Below, one piece after another: positions 14,343-22,523 of a DNA stretch of 38,585 bases; positions within the stretch are counted from its first letter, which is position 1, and each line of letters starts with the position of its first letter. Under the pieces are notes generated by a model. The model was not told the DNA's origin. It was given only the letters and a program-made list of their open reading frames with translations, and did no database searches. The DNA is from a virus. A program made the position numbers and the translations under genes. The stretch is taken from the IMG/VR virus record IMGVR_UViG_3300009285_007477, positions 1 through 38,585 of that record, one strand, 5' to 3'.

Positions 14343-16793
14343 CTACCTCCAGTTGTCCCTGACCCACGGAACGCTCTCCGCCAGCTCATTGGGGCGAGGA
14401 CGCCCGTGGAAGCAAACCACCCGCGCGTCCGACGGCAATCCGTTCCTACAGTTTCTCTTGTAGCTGTAGATGCCTGGAACAGCATCCTGGAAAAACACGA
14501 AGCGTTTGCCTGCGTTCCGCAACATCTTGGACATGTATTCCTGGTCACCAGCGGGGTAGTTTCTCATCACGGAAGCGTTGAACTGTCCCTGGATGAACGA
14601 ATACGTGCCATCATTGTTCCACGCCATCATGCCGGATGCAAACATGCCGTTGACTCGGTTGGAGGGATTCCACGGTCTGAGAGCAACAAAATCTCCCACA
14701 ACCATCAGAACGTCGTCAACACCGCCAACAATGACGGTGTCCAAATCAAAGTAAACGATTCTTTTCACCGAGGGCAGCAATCCTGGACGGAACAATTCCA
14801 CCTTGCTCCAATAGCGGTCATGGCCATTGAGCAACTTGACCGTCGCCACATTGCTGATGTCCACATCAGACAAACACACGAACTGGTGCTCCACGGAAGT
14901 GTTCCGCTCGACCATGCTGCGAAGTCTCACAACGTGCTCCGGAGCAAAATCGCCGCCGCTCTTCAGCACACACGCAACAACCAAAGACGCATCCATCTGA
15001 GGCGAACGACGGAGAGCACTCGTCTGCGCCGCCGTCTTGCCAGCAGATTTTCTCACCTCCGGAGTAGACAGTCCTGCCTCGCTGAACTCATCGACCTTGG
15101 AGTGGTATGATTCTGTCCATCTGGGAAGAACAACTTTTCTTCCGTATGACATTCCTTCAACCAACTCCGTTGCGCGGGCAGCAAGATACTCAGCAGACGC
15201 ACTCTTCGTGTTCTCGGCAAAATATGTCGTTCCTCTGACAGCAGGAGGAACGGCATACCACGCAAAGTTCCCGTCATAAAAATCGTTCCATATTATCAGC
15301 GTTTTCACTCCCAAAGCAGCCGATGCTATGGTGAGCCCCGACGGATAGCCCACCGTTACTTTCGCTCCGCGGAGCACTCCGAACAATTGCGCCACAGAAG
15401 TTTTGCCCACCAAGTCGACGCAACCAGGAACAGCTGCCTTAACGCGGTTCAGCAATGGACTCTCCGCATCCCACAAAGCACCAACAAAGACTGGGACGCA
15501 TTTAGTCTGCACCGTTATGCTTCGCACAAGCTGAACAACACTTTCCACTGGAAATTGCCGCGTCCAGTATGAATAAGTTCCCTGGAAAATGAAATAGAAC
15601 ACTGCGTAGCTTCCGTATCGCTCTATGCACCCCTGCCGAAAATAATCTTGCTCCAGCGAAACAAACATCGGAGGCGTCCAATTGCATTTCAAGTCAGGGT
15701 CTACAGCCTCAAGTGGCTTCCCCACGCGCAAGTGTCCGTTGTAAGACATGAAGTAGTCGCACCCCAACACGTTCTTGAATATTGTCCGTCCTGGTCTGGA
15801 ATATGCTTCCCGCCACAACTTCTTGTCATCAGGCCCCTCCGCACTGAGTGCCTCTCCGGTAGAATGAAGAAACGGAAACATCTCAAGAAATGGAAAAGAC
15901 CGCTTGTGACCCTGAAACTTCTTCTCGCGCGGAGCAGCAACATAGATGTCAGGAAGTCCCAACCTCTCTCGCTCCAGAAACGATTGCAGCTTGACCACTG
16001 ACCAATAAGAATCTCCTATTCCTGGCGGGACAAGAACAGACGGCCGCTCCTGCGGCGGCTTGACAGCAGAGCACAGCACCTTAGATTCTATGGGATGATT
16101 GATTTCCACAGAAGCAAATCCTGTCTGCTCCAGCAGAGATTTCAACTGCTCTTCGGTGAAGAGCCACAAGTGCTCCCGCTTCCAATGATGCTCTCCCGAC
16201 GGATGAAAGAACCGAGGAATCTCCACAAAGCAGCAGCCCCCTTGCTTTGTTATCCGGAAAAGCTCGCTCAGAACCCTCACAGGATTCATCACGTGCTCCA
16301 GCATGTCAAAACAGGTAACTTTGTCAAAGTAGTCAGCGGGAAAATTCACATCCTCCAAACGCCGTCGATAAACCAGTCCATCAGGTTTCCCATAGGCATA
16401 CGTCGCCATCTCACAACCATAAGCGTCTAACCCCGCTTCTCTGCAGACAGAAACGAACGCTCCGCTGCCGGACCCCACATCAAGCAGCCGCTCAGCGCTG
16501 CCCTTAATTATTCCGCAGGCATCTCGACGGTGAGCAGCCACTTGGCGGTCGTGCTCGGGTGTTTTCGCAACGTAAGTATTCCCTGTGGGAGGATACTGCT
16601 CGCGATAAAACTCCTCGAACTCTTGCTCCTCGCGAAATGGCGGTTCCATCTGACGAACTACTCCACACTTGGTGCACCGACCGAGCAGAAACTGCGCATC
16701 GGTTTTCCGAGTTTCTCCCGCAGGGGACACATCCCAGCAAGAGTGTTGGAATGTTTCTACCTTTTCGTTTCCGCACGAACAACGCTGAATCAA
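14343..16793 (-). CDS. Methyltransferase-GT9-like-GT8-like fusion protein
   Basis: An 816-residue multidomain protein. Residues 5-45 form a zinc-ribbon (CSC...CTKC) as in some C-methyltransferases; 70-235 are a class I AdoMet methyltransferase ('LLDVGSGSGAF' at 103-113, 'VTCFDMLEHVMNP'); 250-560 resemble a GT-B fold of the GT9 type ('VLVPPGIGDSYWSVVKL', 'VPVFVGALWD', 'GAKVTVGYPSGLTIASAALGV'); 600-816 resemble a GT-A enzyme of the GT8 type with 'YFDLDTV' as the metal-binding DxD (683-685). The start is TTG 16793 behind GAGGTAAAGCA. Such a fusion could methylate a sugar or acceptor and attach two residues. The acceptor (lipopolysaccharide, capsule, virion) cannot be read from sequence. Confidence 0.75.
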   Translation of the reverse strand: MIQRCSCGNEKVETFQHSCWDVSPAGETRKTDAQFLLGRCTKCGVVRQMEPPFREEQEFEEFYREQYPPTGNTYVAKTPEHDRQVAAHRRDACGIIKGSAERLLDVGSGSGAFVSVCREAGLDAYGCEMATYAYGKPDGLVYRRRLEDVNFPADYFDKVTCFDMLEHVMNPVRVLSELFRITKQGGCCFVEIPRFFHPSGEHHWKREHLWLFTEEQLKSLLEQTGFASVEINHPIESKVLCSAVKPPQERPSVLVPPGIGDSYWSVVKLQSFLERERLGLPDIYVAAPREKKFQGHKRSFPFLEMFPFLHSTGEALSAEGPDDKKLWREAYSRPGRTIFKNVLGCDYFMSYNGHLRVGKPLEAVDPDLKCNWTPPMFVSLEQDYFRQGCIERYGSYAVFYFIFQGTYSYWTRQFPVESVVQLVRSITVQTKCVPVFVGALWDAESPLLNRVKAAVPGCVDLVGKTSVAQLFGVLRGAKVTVGYPSGLTIASAALGVKTLIIWNDFYDGNFAWYAVPPAVRGTTYFAENTKSASAEYLAARATELVEGMSYGRKVVLPRWTESYHSKVDEFSEAGLSTPEVRKSAGKTAAQTSALRRSPQMDASLVVACVLKSGGDFAPEHVVRLRSMVERNTSVEHQFVCLSDVDISNVATVKLLNGHDRYWSKVELFRPGLLPSVKRIVYFDLDTVIVGGVDDVLMVVGDFVALRPWNPSNRVNGMFASGMMAWNNDGTYSFIQGQFNASVMRNYPAGDQEYMSKMLRNAGKRFVFFQDAVPGIYSYKRNCRNGLPSDARVVCFHGRPRPNELAESVPWVRDNWR

Positions 16794-16816
16794 TGCTTTA
16801 CCTCACCAGCAAACAA

Positions 16817-17611
16817 TTAAAACACGAGTTGCTCTCTCGCATAACCCAACTCTGCCATCCATGGCATAATGACCGATGCCATGTTTCTCAAATACTCTAT
16901 CTCTGCCCATTTAGGGCCAAGCAAATGCTGAAGACTCCGCAAATCCTGCTCTTGATATATGGTTCTGAAACGATTTTCAGGAGTGGTATTCTCCGGAGTC
17001 CAGGAAGCTGCGAACTCCCGAACCAAATCAACGTGCTCGGCGGAGTCTATGCAGCAGTGAGTCAGAACGGCGTTCAACAACTCTTCTCGTTGTTCTGCAG
17101 CTTCAAGCATATCTACGGGGAAAAACTTGACATTGGGATGACGCGCAAACTCAGTAGCCAAAGCCACAAACCCATCCACTATGCAGAAGTGCCGAAACTG
17201 CGGATAGCGCACCTCATGCGTCAGAATAGCCGCCATCGGGTCTCGCACCGGAATCACCGTCTTGAAAAAGTTGCACAAGAGAAGCAGAGTCTCCACGGAG
17301 ACGCTCCGCTTCGTCATCATATTCTCTGCCCAAGTGCGGTGGAACCAAGTATCATACGTCTCCTTGCCACAACCTAAATCAAGAAATATCGGCAAATGAA
17401 CGTGAACAACAACGGGGGCGTCCAGCAGCTGCGAATAGCTCGGCCTATACAAGCACCCAGCATCGTGGGGCTTTGTGGCCGTATCTTCCAACAGAAAAGT
17501 CAATTCTTTTTCCCTCGGTATGAATCGCCGTAGAAAATTGATGACGAACCAAGTGCCTGTGTGCTGCACAGACGGAACAAACACTATATCTTTCAACTGA
17601 AGCTCGGACAT
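16817..17611 (-). CDS. Sulfotransferase-like P-loop protein
   Basis: A 264-residue protein with an N-terminal 'VPSVQHTGTWFVINFLRRF', a variant of the sulfotransferase 5'-phosphosulfate loop (PxxxGTxW), and 'FKTVIPVRDPMAAILTH' as the 3'-phosphate segment. This would be the second PAPS-dependent transferase in the block, but it is only distantly like the one at 12479-13198. The ATG overlaps the stop of the SDR gene (TGATG). Sulfation of a glycan is the likeliest role; another P-loop transferase activity cannot be excluded. Confidence 0.6.
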   Translation of the reverse strand: MSELQLKDIVFVPSVQHTGTWFVINFLRRFIPREKELTFLLEDTATKPHDAGCLYRPSYSQLLDAPVVVHVHLPIFLDLGCGKETYDTWFHRTWAENMMTKRSVSVETLLLLCNFFKTVIPVRDPMAAILTHEVRYPQFRHFCIVDGFVALATEFARHPNVKFFPVDMLEAAEQREELLNAVLTHCCIDSAEHVDLVREFAASWTPENTTPENRFRTIYQEQDLRSLQHLLGPKWAEIEYLRNMASVIMPWMAELGYAREQLVF

Positions 17612-18282
17612 CAGTATTTCGCCCTTTTGATCTCAACCTCGGTCATGCGAAGGGACTCATGCGTCTGGCACAAGCCGAAGATGACCTTGGCCACCTCTTT
17701 GGGTTCTATCGCGTCGTCAGCACCGGAACGCCCTTCCGTCATCTTGGATTTCATGGCGCCGACGAACACACTCAACACGCGGAGTCCCTCATGCTGAGTG
17801 GCCTCATACTGGAGTGACTCGGTGAAGGCACGCAGTCCCGCCTTGCTCGCCGAGTAGGCAAATTCTCTCGGCCCTCCGCTCTTGCCAGACAACGAGTTTA
17901 CGTTCACTACCAAACCCGCCTTGCGCTGAACGAAGATAGGCCACAACTTGCGGGTGAGCAGAATCGGTGCCACGAGGTTCACCTCGATGACCTGCCGTAA
18001 CACTCCTGGTTCCAACTCAGTCAGCGAAGAAGCTTGGTAGAGTCCCGCGTTGTTTATCAAGATGTCAATCTCCTTCCGTTCCCTCACTAACTCAGCGAGC
18101 CTGGCTAAAGTGTCCTCCTCGGTCAAGTCTCCCCGAAAAAAGCACCCGCTGCTGCCCATTTCCAGTTCAGGATGCACTCCCGTGTTGCAGTGCATGACAA
18201 CATACACGCGGTTGCGCATGAACTCTCTGACCAGCTCCCGCCCCAACGCTCCGCAAGCTCCCGTAATGAGCGCCCCTTTCAT
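17611..18282 (-). CDS. Short-chain dehydrogenase/reductase (SDR)
   Basis: A 223-residue classical SDR: TGACGALG nucleotide-binding motif, 'DILINNAG', and the catalytic 'YSASK' with the upstream Ser in 'NVNSLSGKSGG'. It resembles 3-oxoacyl-ACP reductase/sugar dehydrogenase members and uses NAD(P)H. The ATG at 18282 has AAGGAG five bases upstream. Lying between the transketolase genes and the glycosyltransferases, it probably reduces or oxidises a keto-sugar intermediate. Confidence 0.85.
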   Translation of the reverse strand: MKGALITGACGALGRELVREFMRNRVYVVMHCNTGVHPELEMGSSGCFFRGDLTEEDTLARLAELVRERKEIDILINNAGLYQASSLTELEPGVLRQVIEVNLVAPILLTRKLWPIFVQRKAGLVVNVNSLSGKSGGPREFAYSASKAGLRAFTESLQYEATQHEGLRVLSVFVGAMKSKMTEGRSGADDAIEPKEVAKVIFGLCQTHESLRMTEVEIKRAKY

Positions 18283-18527
18283 CAAGACTCCTTGAAAGTT
18301 GTGTTAAAAAACTCCTCGATCGCTGGAGGAAGTTTCTTCTTCAAGGTTTTATAGCCAGGATGACTCCAGACAGAGAAACTCTCAGCAAATGCCTCGCGAG
18401 AATTTGTAGCAGCATATTGACTCACCTTCTTGCCGAAAACTCCTGGTCCCAAAGAAAAATGCAAGCTGTCCCACGCACCCGGATTGCCAATAGTCCTCGC
18501 GACCGCTGATGATATGCCATCTTTCAC
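18282..18527 (-). CDS. Small protein resembling the C-terminal part of a zincin peptidase
   Basis: An 81-residue product from GTG 18527 (GTGA overlap with the upstream stop). Its centre reads 'VSQYAATNSREAFAESFSVW', a pattern found around the third zinc ligand (Glu) of HExxH metallopeptidases attached to phage and toxin proteins. No HExxH is present here or just upstream in frame, so this is either a remnant or a separate small domain. Its place inside the transketolase-SDR run is unexplained. Confidence 0.5.
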   Translation of the reverse strand: MKDGISSAVARTIGNPGAWDSLHFSLGPGVFGKKVSQYAATNSREAFAESFSVWSHPGYKTLKKKLPPAIEEFFNTTFKES

Positions 18528-19000
18528 GCAGCAGAATCCTTCTTCATGCAAATTATAGACGGACAACGACTCTGATAAGCGTCCAGCATTCCTCTCTCCA
18601 GCGCAGCGCTGTCCGAAGGAAAATATCCCCGGACGTTCTTGAAAAGACCGACGAGGCCCTTGGCGTTCAACGGTCTGTGGGTCGGCCCGTGCGTGGGATA
18701 GTCGTCGTATCCCACCAGCATGACGGGCAGGTTTTGCTCGTCGATGTCTATCTTTATCTGCTCGAACGGACGCTCGATCAAGAACGGCGTGATGGAGTAG
18801 ACCACCGGACGCAGTCCCTCCATCGCCATCCCGGCAGCGGCACTCATCATGCTTTGCTCGGTCAAGCCGAAGTTGAACAGCCTGCCAAGAAATCTGTCTC
18901 TGAACTCCTCCATGTTCTGGAACACATCTCCGATGAGAAGTACCAAGTTTGGGTCTCGCTCAGCAAGCTCCACGATAGTTTTTCCGAACTGTCTTCTCAC
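18524..19000 (-). CDS. Transketolase C-terminal subunit, pyrimidine-binding domain only
   Basis: A 158-residue protein matching the middle (Pyr) domain of transketolase/DXS-type enzymes: 'DPNLVLLIGDVFQNM', then 'RLFNFGLTEQSMMSAAAGMAMEG' with the catalytic Glu48 that activates thiamine diphosphate, and 'YPTHGPTHRPL'. Split transketolase second subunits usually run about 300 residues; the third, C-terminal domain is absent here. It starts at GTG 19000 directly after a stop. It pairs with the thiamine-diphosphate-binding subunit at 19194-19937. Confidence 0.8.
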   Translation of the reverse strand: MRRQFGKTIVELAERDPNLVLLIGDVFQNMEEFRDRFLGRLFNFGLTEQSMMSAAAGMAMEGLRPVVYSITPFLIERPFEQIKIDIDEQNLPVMLVGYDDYPTHGPTHRPLNAKGLVGLFKNVRGYFPSDSAALERGMLDAYQSRCPSIICMKKDSAA

Positions 19001-19207
19001 CTAAACACCTCTGTTCACTTTCATCAAAAATTTAAACCGGGGTCCAGAACCCCGCTTGGAACCCGCCACGACAACGCGCATTCTGTTTTCGAGAACACGG
19101 CCATCAACGAGTTCCCCGCACATCAGACAACGATTCAACTCAATCCATCTTCCGCAATCGAAACAGGGCTCTGCTATGCAAGCTCCGCCGCACTTAAGAC
19201 ACTTCAT
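19001..19207 (-). CDS. Small zinc-ribbon protein
   Basis: A 68-residue protein with CxxC at residues 3-6, 15-18 and 27-30 ('MKCLKCGG', 'CFDCGRWIE', 'CLMCGE'), a double zinc-ribbon. The ATG at 19207 has GGAGGAGCTC upstream and lies inside the end of the transketolase N gene. It sits exactly between the two transketolase halves, which is unusual. It may be a small DNA- or RNA-binding regulator, or simply a hitch-hiking gene. Confidence 0.7.
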   Translation of the reverse strand: MKCLKCGGACIAEPCFDCGRWIELNRCLMCGELVDGRVLENRMRVVVAGSKRGSGPRFKFLMKVNRGV

Positions 19208-19937
19208 GACTGAGCTCCTCCATCGCCAGCTTCTCATGTTCATCATCAAGCCACTTGGCGTGCCACTCGGGTTTGTCCTCCATGAACGACACTCCTTTGC
19301 CCTTCACTGTTTCCGCCACTACGAGCTTTGGTCCGCAAGTATGAATTGCAACCAATTCTCTTTCCAACGCCGCAACATCGTGTCCATCAATATTAACGGC
19401 GGACCATCCGGGAATCGTTTGCACCACGTAGGTCAGCGCAGGCAAACTCAAAATATCGTGAACCCTGCCCGACCCTTGACATTGGTTCCGGTCAACTATC
19501 ACCACTAAGTTGTCAAGTTTGTAATGCGCCGCCAGCAACATGGACTCCCACGTGGTTCCCTCCTGGCACTCACCGTCCCCCATCAGAACATAGACTCGGC
19601 CTGACTCCTGCTTGAACTTCTTCGCCATGGCTATTCCCACTCCGGTGGGAAATCCGTGGCCCTCGCTTCCCGTCGTGCAGACGATTCCGTTGGCAACATC
19701 GCGGCACGGGTGCCCCTCCAATTTTGGGCTGAATCCCTTTTCGCGGAGCAGCACGTAGTAAGGCCAGCACCCATGCCCTTTGCTCAATATGAACCTGTCC
19801 TCCGGCCGCAGAACCGCATCGAACAAAGTTATCAGAATCTCCACTGCGGAGAAGCACCCCCCATAGTGATAGCCTCCGTTCGCCTTGGAGAGCACAATTG
19901 TGTCCCTGCGCACTTGCTTTGACCGCTTACTCAGCAT
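19194..19937 (-). CDS. Transketolase N-terminal (thiamine diphosphate-binding) subunit
   Basis: A 247-residue subunit of a split transketolase. It shows 'HYGGCFSAVEIL', 'LSKGHG' (52-57) and the thiamine diphosphate/magnesium motif GDGECQEG...N (120-127, Asn151). Length and order (N subunit first) are normal for two-gene transketolases. The enzyme moves two-carbon ketol units between sugar phosphates; dedicated split forms occur in clusters for unusual sugars or cyclitols, which would fit the surrounding glycan genes. It overlaps the FkbM gene by 11 bp. Confidence 0.9.
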   Translation of the reverse strand: MLSKRSKQVRRDTIVLSKANGGYHYGGCFSAVEILITLFDAVLRPEDRFILSKGHGCWPYYVLLREKGFSPKLEGHPCRDVANGIVCTTGSEGHGFPTGVGIAMAKKFKQESGRVYVLMGDGECQEGTTWESMLLAAHYKLDNLVVIVDRNQCQGSGRVHDILSLPALTYVVQTIPGWSAVNIDGHDVAALERELVAIHTCGPKLVVAETVKGKGVSFMEDKPEWHAKWLDDEHEKLAMEELSHEVS

Positions 19938-20709
19938 CGGTGGTGTCCTTCGTCAACGGATAGAAGTCGATTGCGTCACGCCTGTCAGTCTTGTTAGGAG
20001 AATCAAGACCAGGAACGGGAAATTTGCTCTCAGTTCTCACAGCCGTGCGCACCAAATTCCGCCGCACAAAGCTTGCCTCCAGCAGCGGAGGGAACAGAAA
20101 TCCTCCCGCCGCTATTCTGGGCAAGGAGTTGTTCGCGTGAAGATGGAACAGAAAAAATCCCAGATTCAGTTTCTTGAGCACCTCGCAATACAAACCAAAC
20201 AAGTTCTCGTTTATCTGCTTAAACACATTTCGATACAGGCTCTTGAAATAAGGAGAAAGATGATCCTGCGGCTCCGCCTGCACCATGTGAAACTCCACCA
20301 CGATTTGAGAGAATCTTTCCAACACCGCACCGTCCAAGCTGAGCAAAGCATCCCATTCCGCCCACTCCACGTCCATTTTCAGCAGAGAGTTCTTCGGAAT
20401 GCTCGCATCAAGGTTGTCACTCACCCCCTCCTTGACAAACATGAACTTCGAGTGCTCTTGCGGAAGGCGTTCAATAGTGGGGTCATGCAAAAGCACCGTT
20501 GCCCGGGGAAACCGCTTTATGAAATCAAGCTCAAATCCCATATCATCGCCGACGCCGAAGGTGTAAACATTGGGAGTTTTCTCGCACAACTCTCTCAGCA
20601 CCACATAGCCGCCATCGTTGGCGTTGCCCACGCGGACTTTCGTGAACTCCGGACAATCATAAACCCGGAACGCCTCTAAAACCTGCTTCACTGTATTTCC
20701 AGTATGCAC
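19927..20709 (-). CDS. FkbM-family methyltransferase
   Basis: A 260-residue protein with 'VRVGNANDGGYVVL', 'VYTFGVGDDMGFELDF' (AdoMet-binding region) and 'LLKMDVEWAEWDAL', the variant of the KIDVEGAE motif of FkbM-type methyltransferases. Such enzymes O-methylate sugars and other small hydroxylated groups. The GTG at 20709 has GGAAGGACGGGACG before it and overlaps the dehydrogenase gene by 22 bp. With the fusion protein at 14343-16793 this gives two separate methyltransferases in the block. Confidence 0.75.
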   Translation of the reverse strand: MHTGNTVKQVLEAFRVYDCPEFTKVRVGNANDGGYVVLRELCEKTPNVYTFGVGDDMGFELDFIKRFPRATVLLHDPTIERLPQEHSKFMFVKEGVSDNLDASIPKNSLLKMDVEWAEWDALLSLDGAVLERFSQIVVEFHMVQAEPQDHLSPYFKSLYRNVFKQINENLFGLYCEVLKKLNLGFFLFHLHANNSLPRIAAGGFLFPPLLEASFVRRNLVRTAVRTESKFPVPGLDSPNKTDRRDAIDFYPLTKDTTDAE

Positions 20710-21758
20710 CGTCCCGTCCTTCCCTGACCAGAGCGAATCAAATCCAGCGCATCGTTGACTTGCTCCAACGGATACCTGTGAGTGATGAGTCCATAGAGAT
20801 TCAAGAGACCTTGCTTGTAAAGCCTCAAGTATCTAGGTATGTCCTCGGTGGGATTCGTCATTCCTCCCTGACTGTCCATCAGCAGCTTGCCCGTGAAGTG
20901 CTGCCGCATCGAACTGAAAACCAAGGCGGCGTCAAGATGCGGCTGTCCCACCAATATCATCCTGCCACCACGCGAAGTGACAGCATATCCCTCCGCTATC
21001 ACATCCACCGCTCCCGTGCAATCTGCGAACACATCCACACCTTTGTCTCCCGTAGCCCAGAACACCACATCTCTGAGATCAACTGTAGCAGTGTCAGCTG
21101 CATGAGTCGCTCCGAATTCTTTCGCCAATACCAGCTTGTCCTCATGCTTGTCGATGGCGATGATAGGATAAGCGGAAACCATCCGCGCCGCCTGAATGAT
21201 GTTCAAGCCCACACCGCCACAACCCGCCACAGCAATCGACTGGCCTATCCTGAGCTGCGCCTCGTTGTTGATCAAACCGAGCGCCGTCGTCACTGCACAT
21301 CCCATCAGCGCAGCTATGTCAAACGGCACATCTTTGTCGATGGAAGTAACGCGATTCTCCGACACAACAGCGAGCTCGCTGAACGTGGTGACACGACCCG
21401 CCCCCACTGTTCTTGCCAAAGCGTGATTTTCCTTCCGCTGATAAAGTGCCGGAGCAGCTTCTATTCCGGCACCTTTCCGCCAGTGCAAGACGACGTGGTC
21501 TCCTGATTTGACGCAAGTTACTCCCGGACCAACATCCCTGACTATCCCCGCGCCCTCATGCCCCAACAAGTGGGGCAGAAACTTGTCCTCTCCGTTCGCT
21601 CCGGCAATCTCGTCGAGCTGCGCACCGCAGATTCCGCTGCTGTGAATCTCCACGAGAACCTGGCCAACATCCAGCTGCGGAACTTGCAAGTCTACGATGA
21701 CCAAAGAGCTTTTCAGCTTCTCAAGAACAGCAGCCTTAGTATTCCCGCTCGCGCTCAT
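20688..21758 (-). CDS. Zinc-dependent alcohol dehydrogenase (MDR family)
   Basis: A 356-residue medium-chain dehydrogenase with the catalytic-zinc ligands in 'SGICGAQ', 'LLGHEGAG' and 'MGCAVTTALG', and the NAD motif 'GCGGVGL'. The four-cysteine structural zinc loop usual in class III enzymes is missing; the corresponding stretch 'HWRKGAGIEAAPALYQ' has no cysteine. A sugar or polyol phosphate substrate is likely given the neighbours (ribitol-phosphate dehydrogenases are in the same superfamily), but this is inference. Its ATG is the last three bases of the 54-bp element copy C. Confidence 0.82.
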   Translation of the reverse strand: MSASGNTKAAVLEKLKSSLVIVDLQVPQLDVGQVLVEIHSSGICGAQLDEIAGANGEDKFLPHLLGHEGAGIVRDVGPGVTCVKSGDHVVLHWRKGAGIEAAPALYQRKENHALARTVGAGRVTTFSELAVVSENRVTSIDKDVPFDIAALMGCAVTTALGLINNEAQLRIGQSIAVAGCGGVGLNIIQAARMVSAYPIIAIDKHEDKLVLAKEFGATHAADTATVDLRDVVFWATGDKGVDVFADCTGAVDVIAEGYAVTSRGGRMILVGQPHLDAALVFSSMRQHFTGKLLMDSQGGMTNPTEDIPRYLRLYKQGLLNLYGLITHRYPLEQVNDALDLIRSGQGRTGRCILEIQ

Positions 21759-21809
21759 TTGCTTTCCAAAACCCCCTACTCAACCCTATAGTTTTGATGC
21801 GGACAGCGG
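21756..21809 (-). repeat. 54-bp element, copy C, at the edge of the metabolic block
   Basis: Nearly identical to copy A (5 differences in 54). It supplies both the last codons and TAG stop of the gene ending at 21786 and the ATG of the dehydrogenase gene at 21758, so it spans the whole 27-bp junction. With copy B it brackets ten genes in direct orientation. Confidence 0.75.
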
Positions 21810-22523
21810 TGATTTGAGGCTGTCCCCAGAAGAAGATAATAGTCCCCTCGCCTGAACTTTGGGAAACTCCGCTATTGCGCTGCTCGGACTCGCGTTCAGT
21901 ATCTCAATTTCTCGCGAGGCGGCGTCTTGCGCTATGGCAGGAAAGCCTCGCAAATGACGACTGAAAGGGGGCTTTGGAGAGCCCGCTCCGTGAGAGCCAT
22001 GCCAGTGGCTGACCATCTTTTCGTCCAACGCCATGTCAAATCCCAGCAAGATGATTCGTCTAACACCGAAGTGCGCGGCCAAGCTGATGGCGGCAGCTCC
22101 GCTGTTGGAGTTCCAACTAACCGCCGTGGGGTCGGAGCTTATTCCATTGCGGTGCTCTGCGTCCTTGGCAAGATACTTCACTCCCTCAGATTGCTCTCGG
22201 GTGCGCCCGTCGAACCGTCGGCAGCATGTGACCTTCAAACCAGGAAACGCGGCCAGCGCCTGACGGTGCGCCAGATACCAGGCGCAGTCTCCGAAAAATA
22301 CAGCATCAATCCAGTTACCTATCTGATAAGCGTTGTTCACTCCGATGACATGCCTGTCGTGCAAAGGGCTCAAATAGTCAGAGTAGGCGCTCGGTCGGCG
22401 CCGCCCCGACATGACGTCCTGAACAACATCCTCGGGAACATCGAACTGACGCGGCACGGATGGTCCGCCTCCGATGACCCAACACTCACCATCTTCCCAC
22501 ATCGGAGGAACTCTCCATCTCAT
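21786..22523 (-). CDS. Phage DUF115/MptE-like or glycosyltransferase-like protein
   Basis: A 245-residue protein with 'CWVIGGGPS', 'VIGVNNAYQIGNWIDAVFFGD', 'WNSNSGAAAISLAAHFGVRRIILLGFDM' and 'HWHG', a set of segments common to a Rossmann-like phage family annotated as DUF115/MptE-like or sialyltransferase-like. It probably binds a nucleotide or nucleotide-sugar. The ATG overlaps the upstream stop (ATGA). The last residues (SASKL) are encoded within the 54-bp element. It opens the accessory block right after the capsid genes. Confidence 0.6.
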   Translation of the reverse strand: MRWRVPPMWEDGECWVIGGGPSVPRQFDVPEDVVQDVMSGRRRPSAYSDYLSPLHDRHVIGVNNAYQIGNWIDAVFFGDCAWYLAHRQALAAFPGLKVTCCRRFDGRTREQSEGVKYLAKDAEHRNGISSDPTAVSWNSNSGAAAISLAAHFGVRRIILLGFDMALDEKMVSHWHGSHGAGSPKPPFSRHLRGFPAIAQDAASREIEILNASPSSAIAEFPKVQARGLLSSSGDSLKSPLSASKL

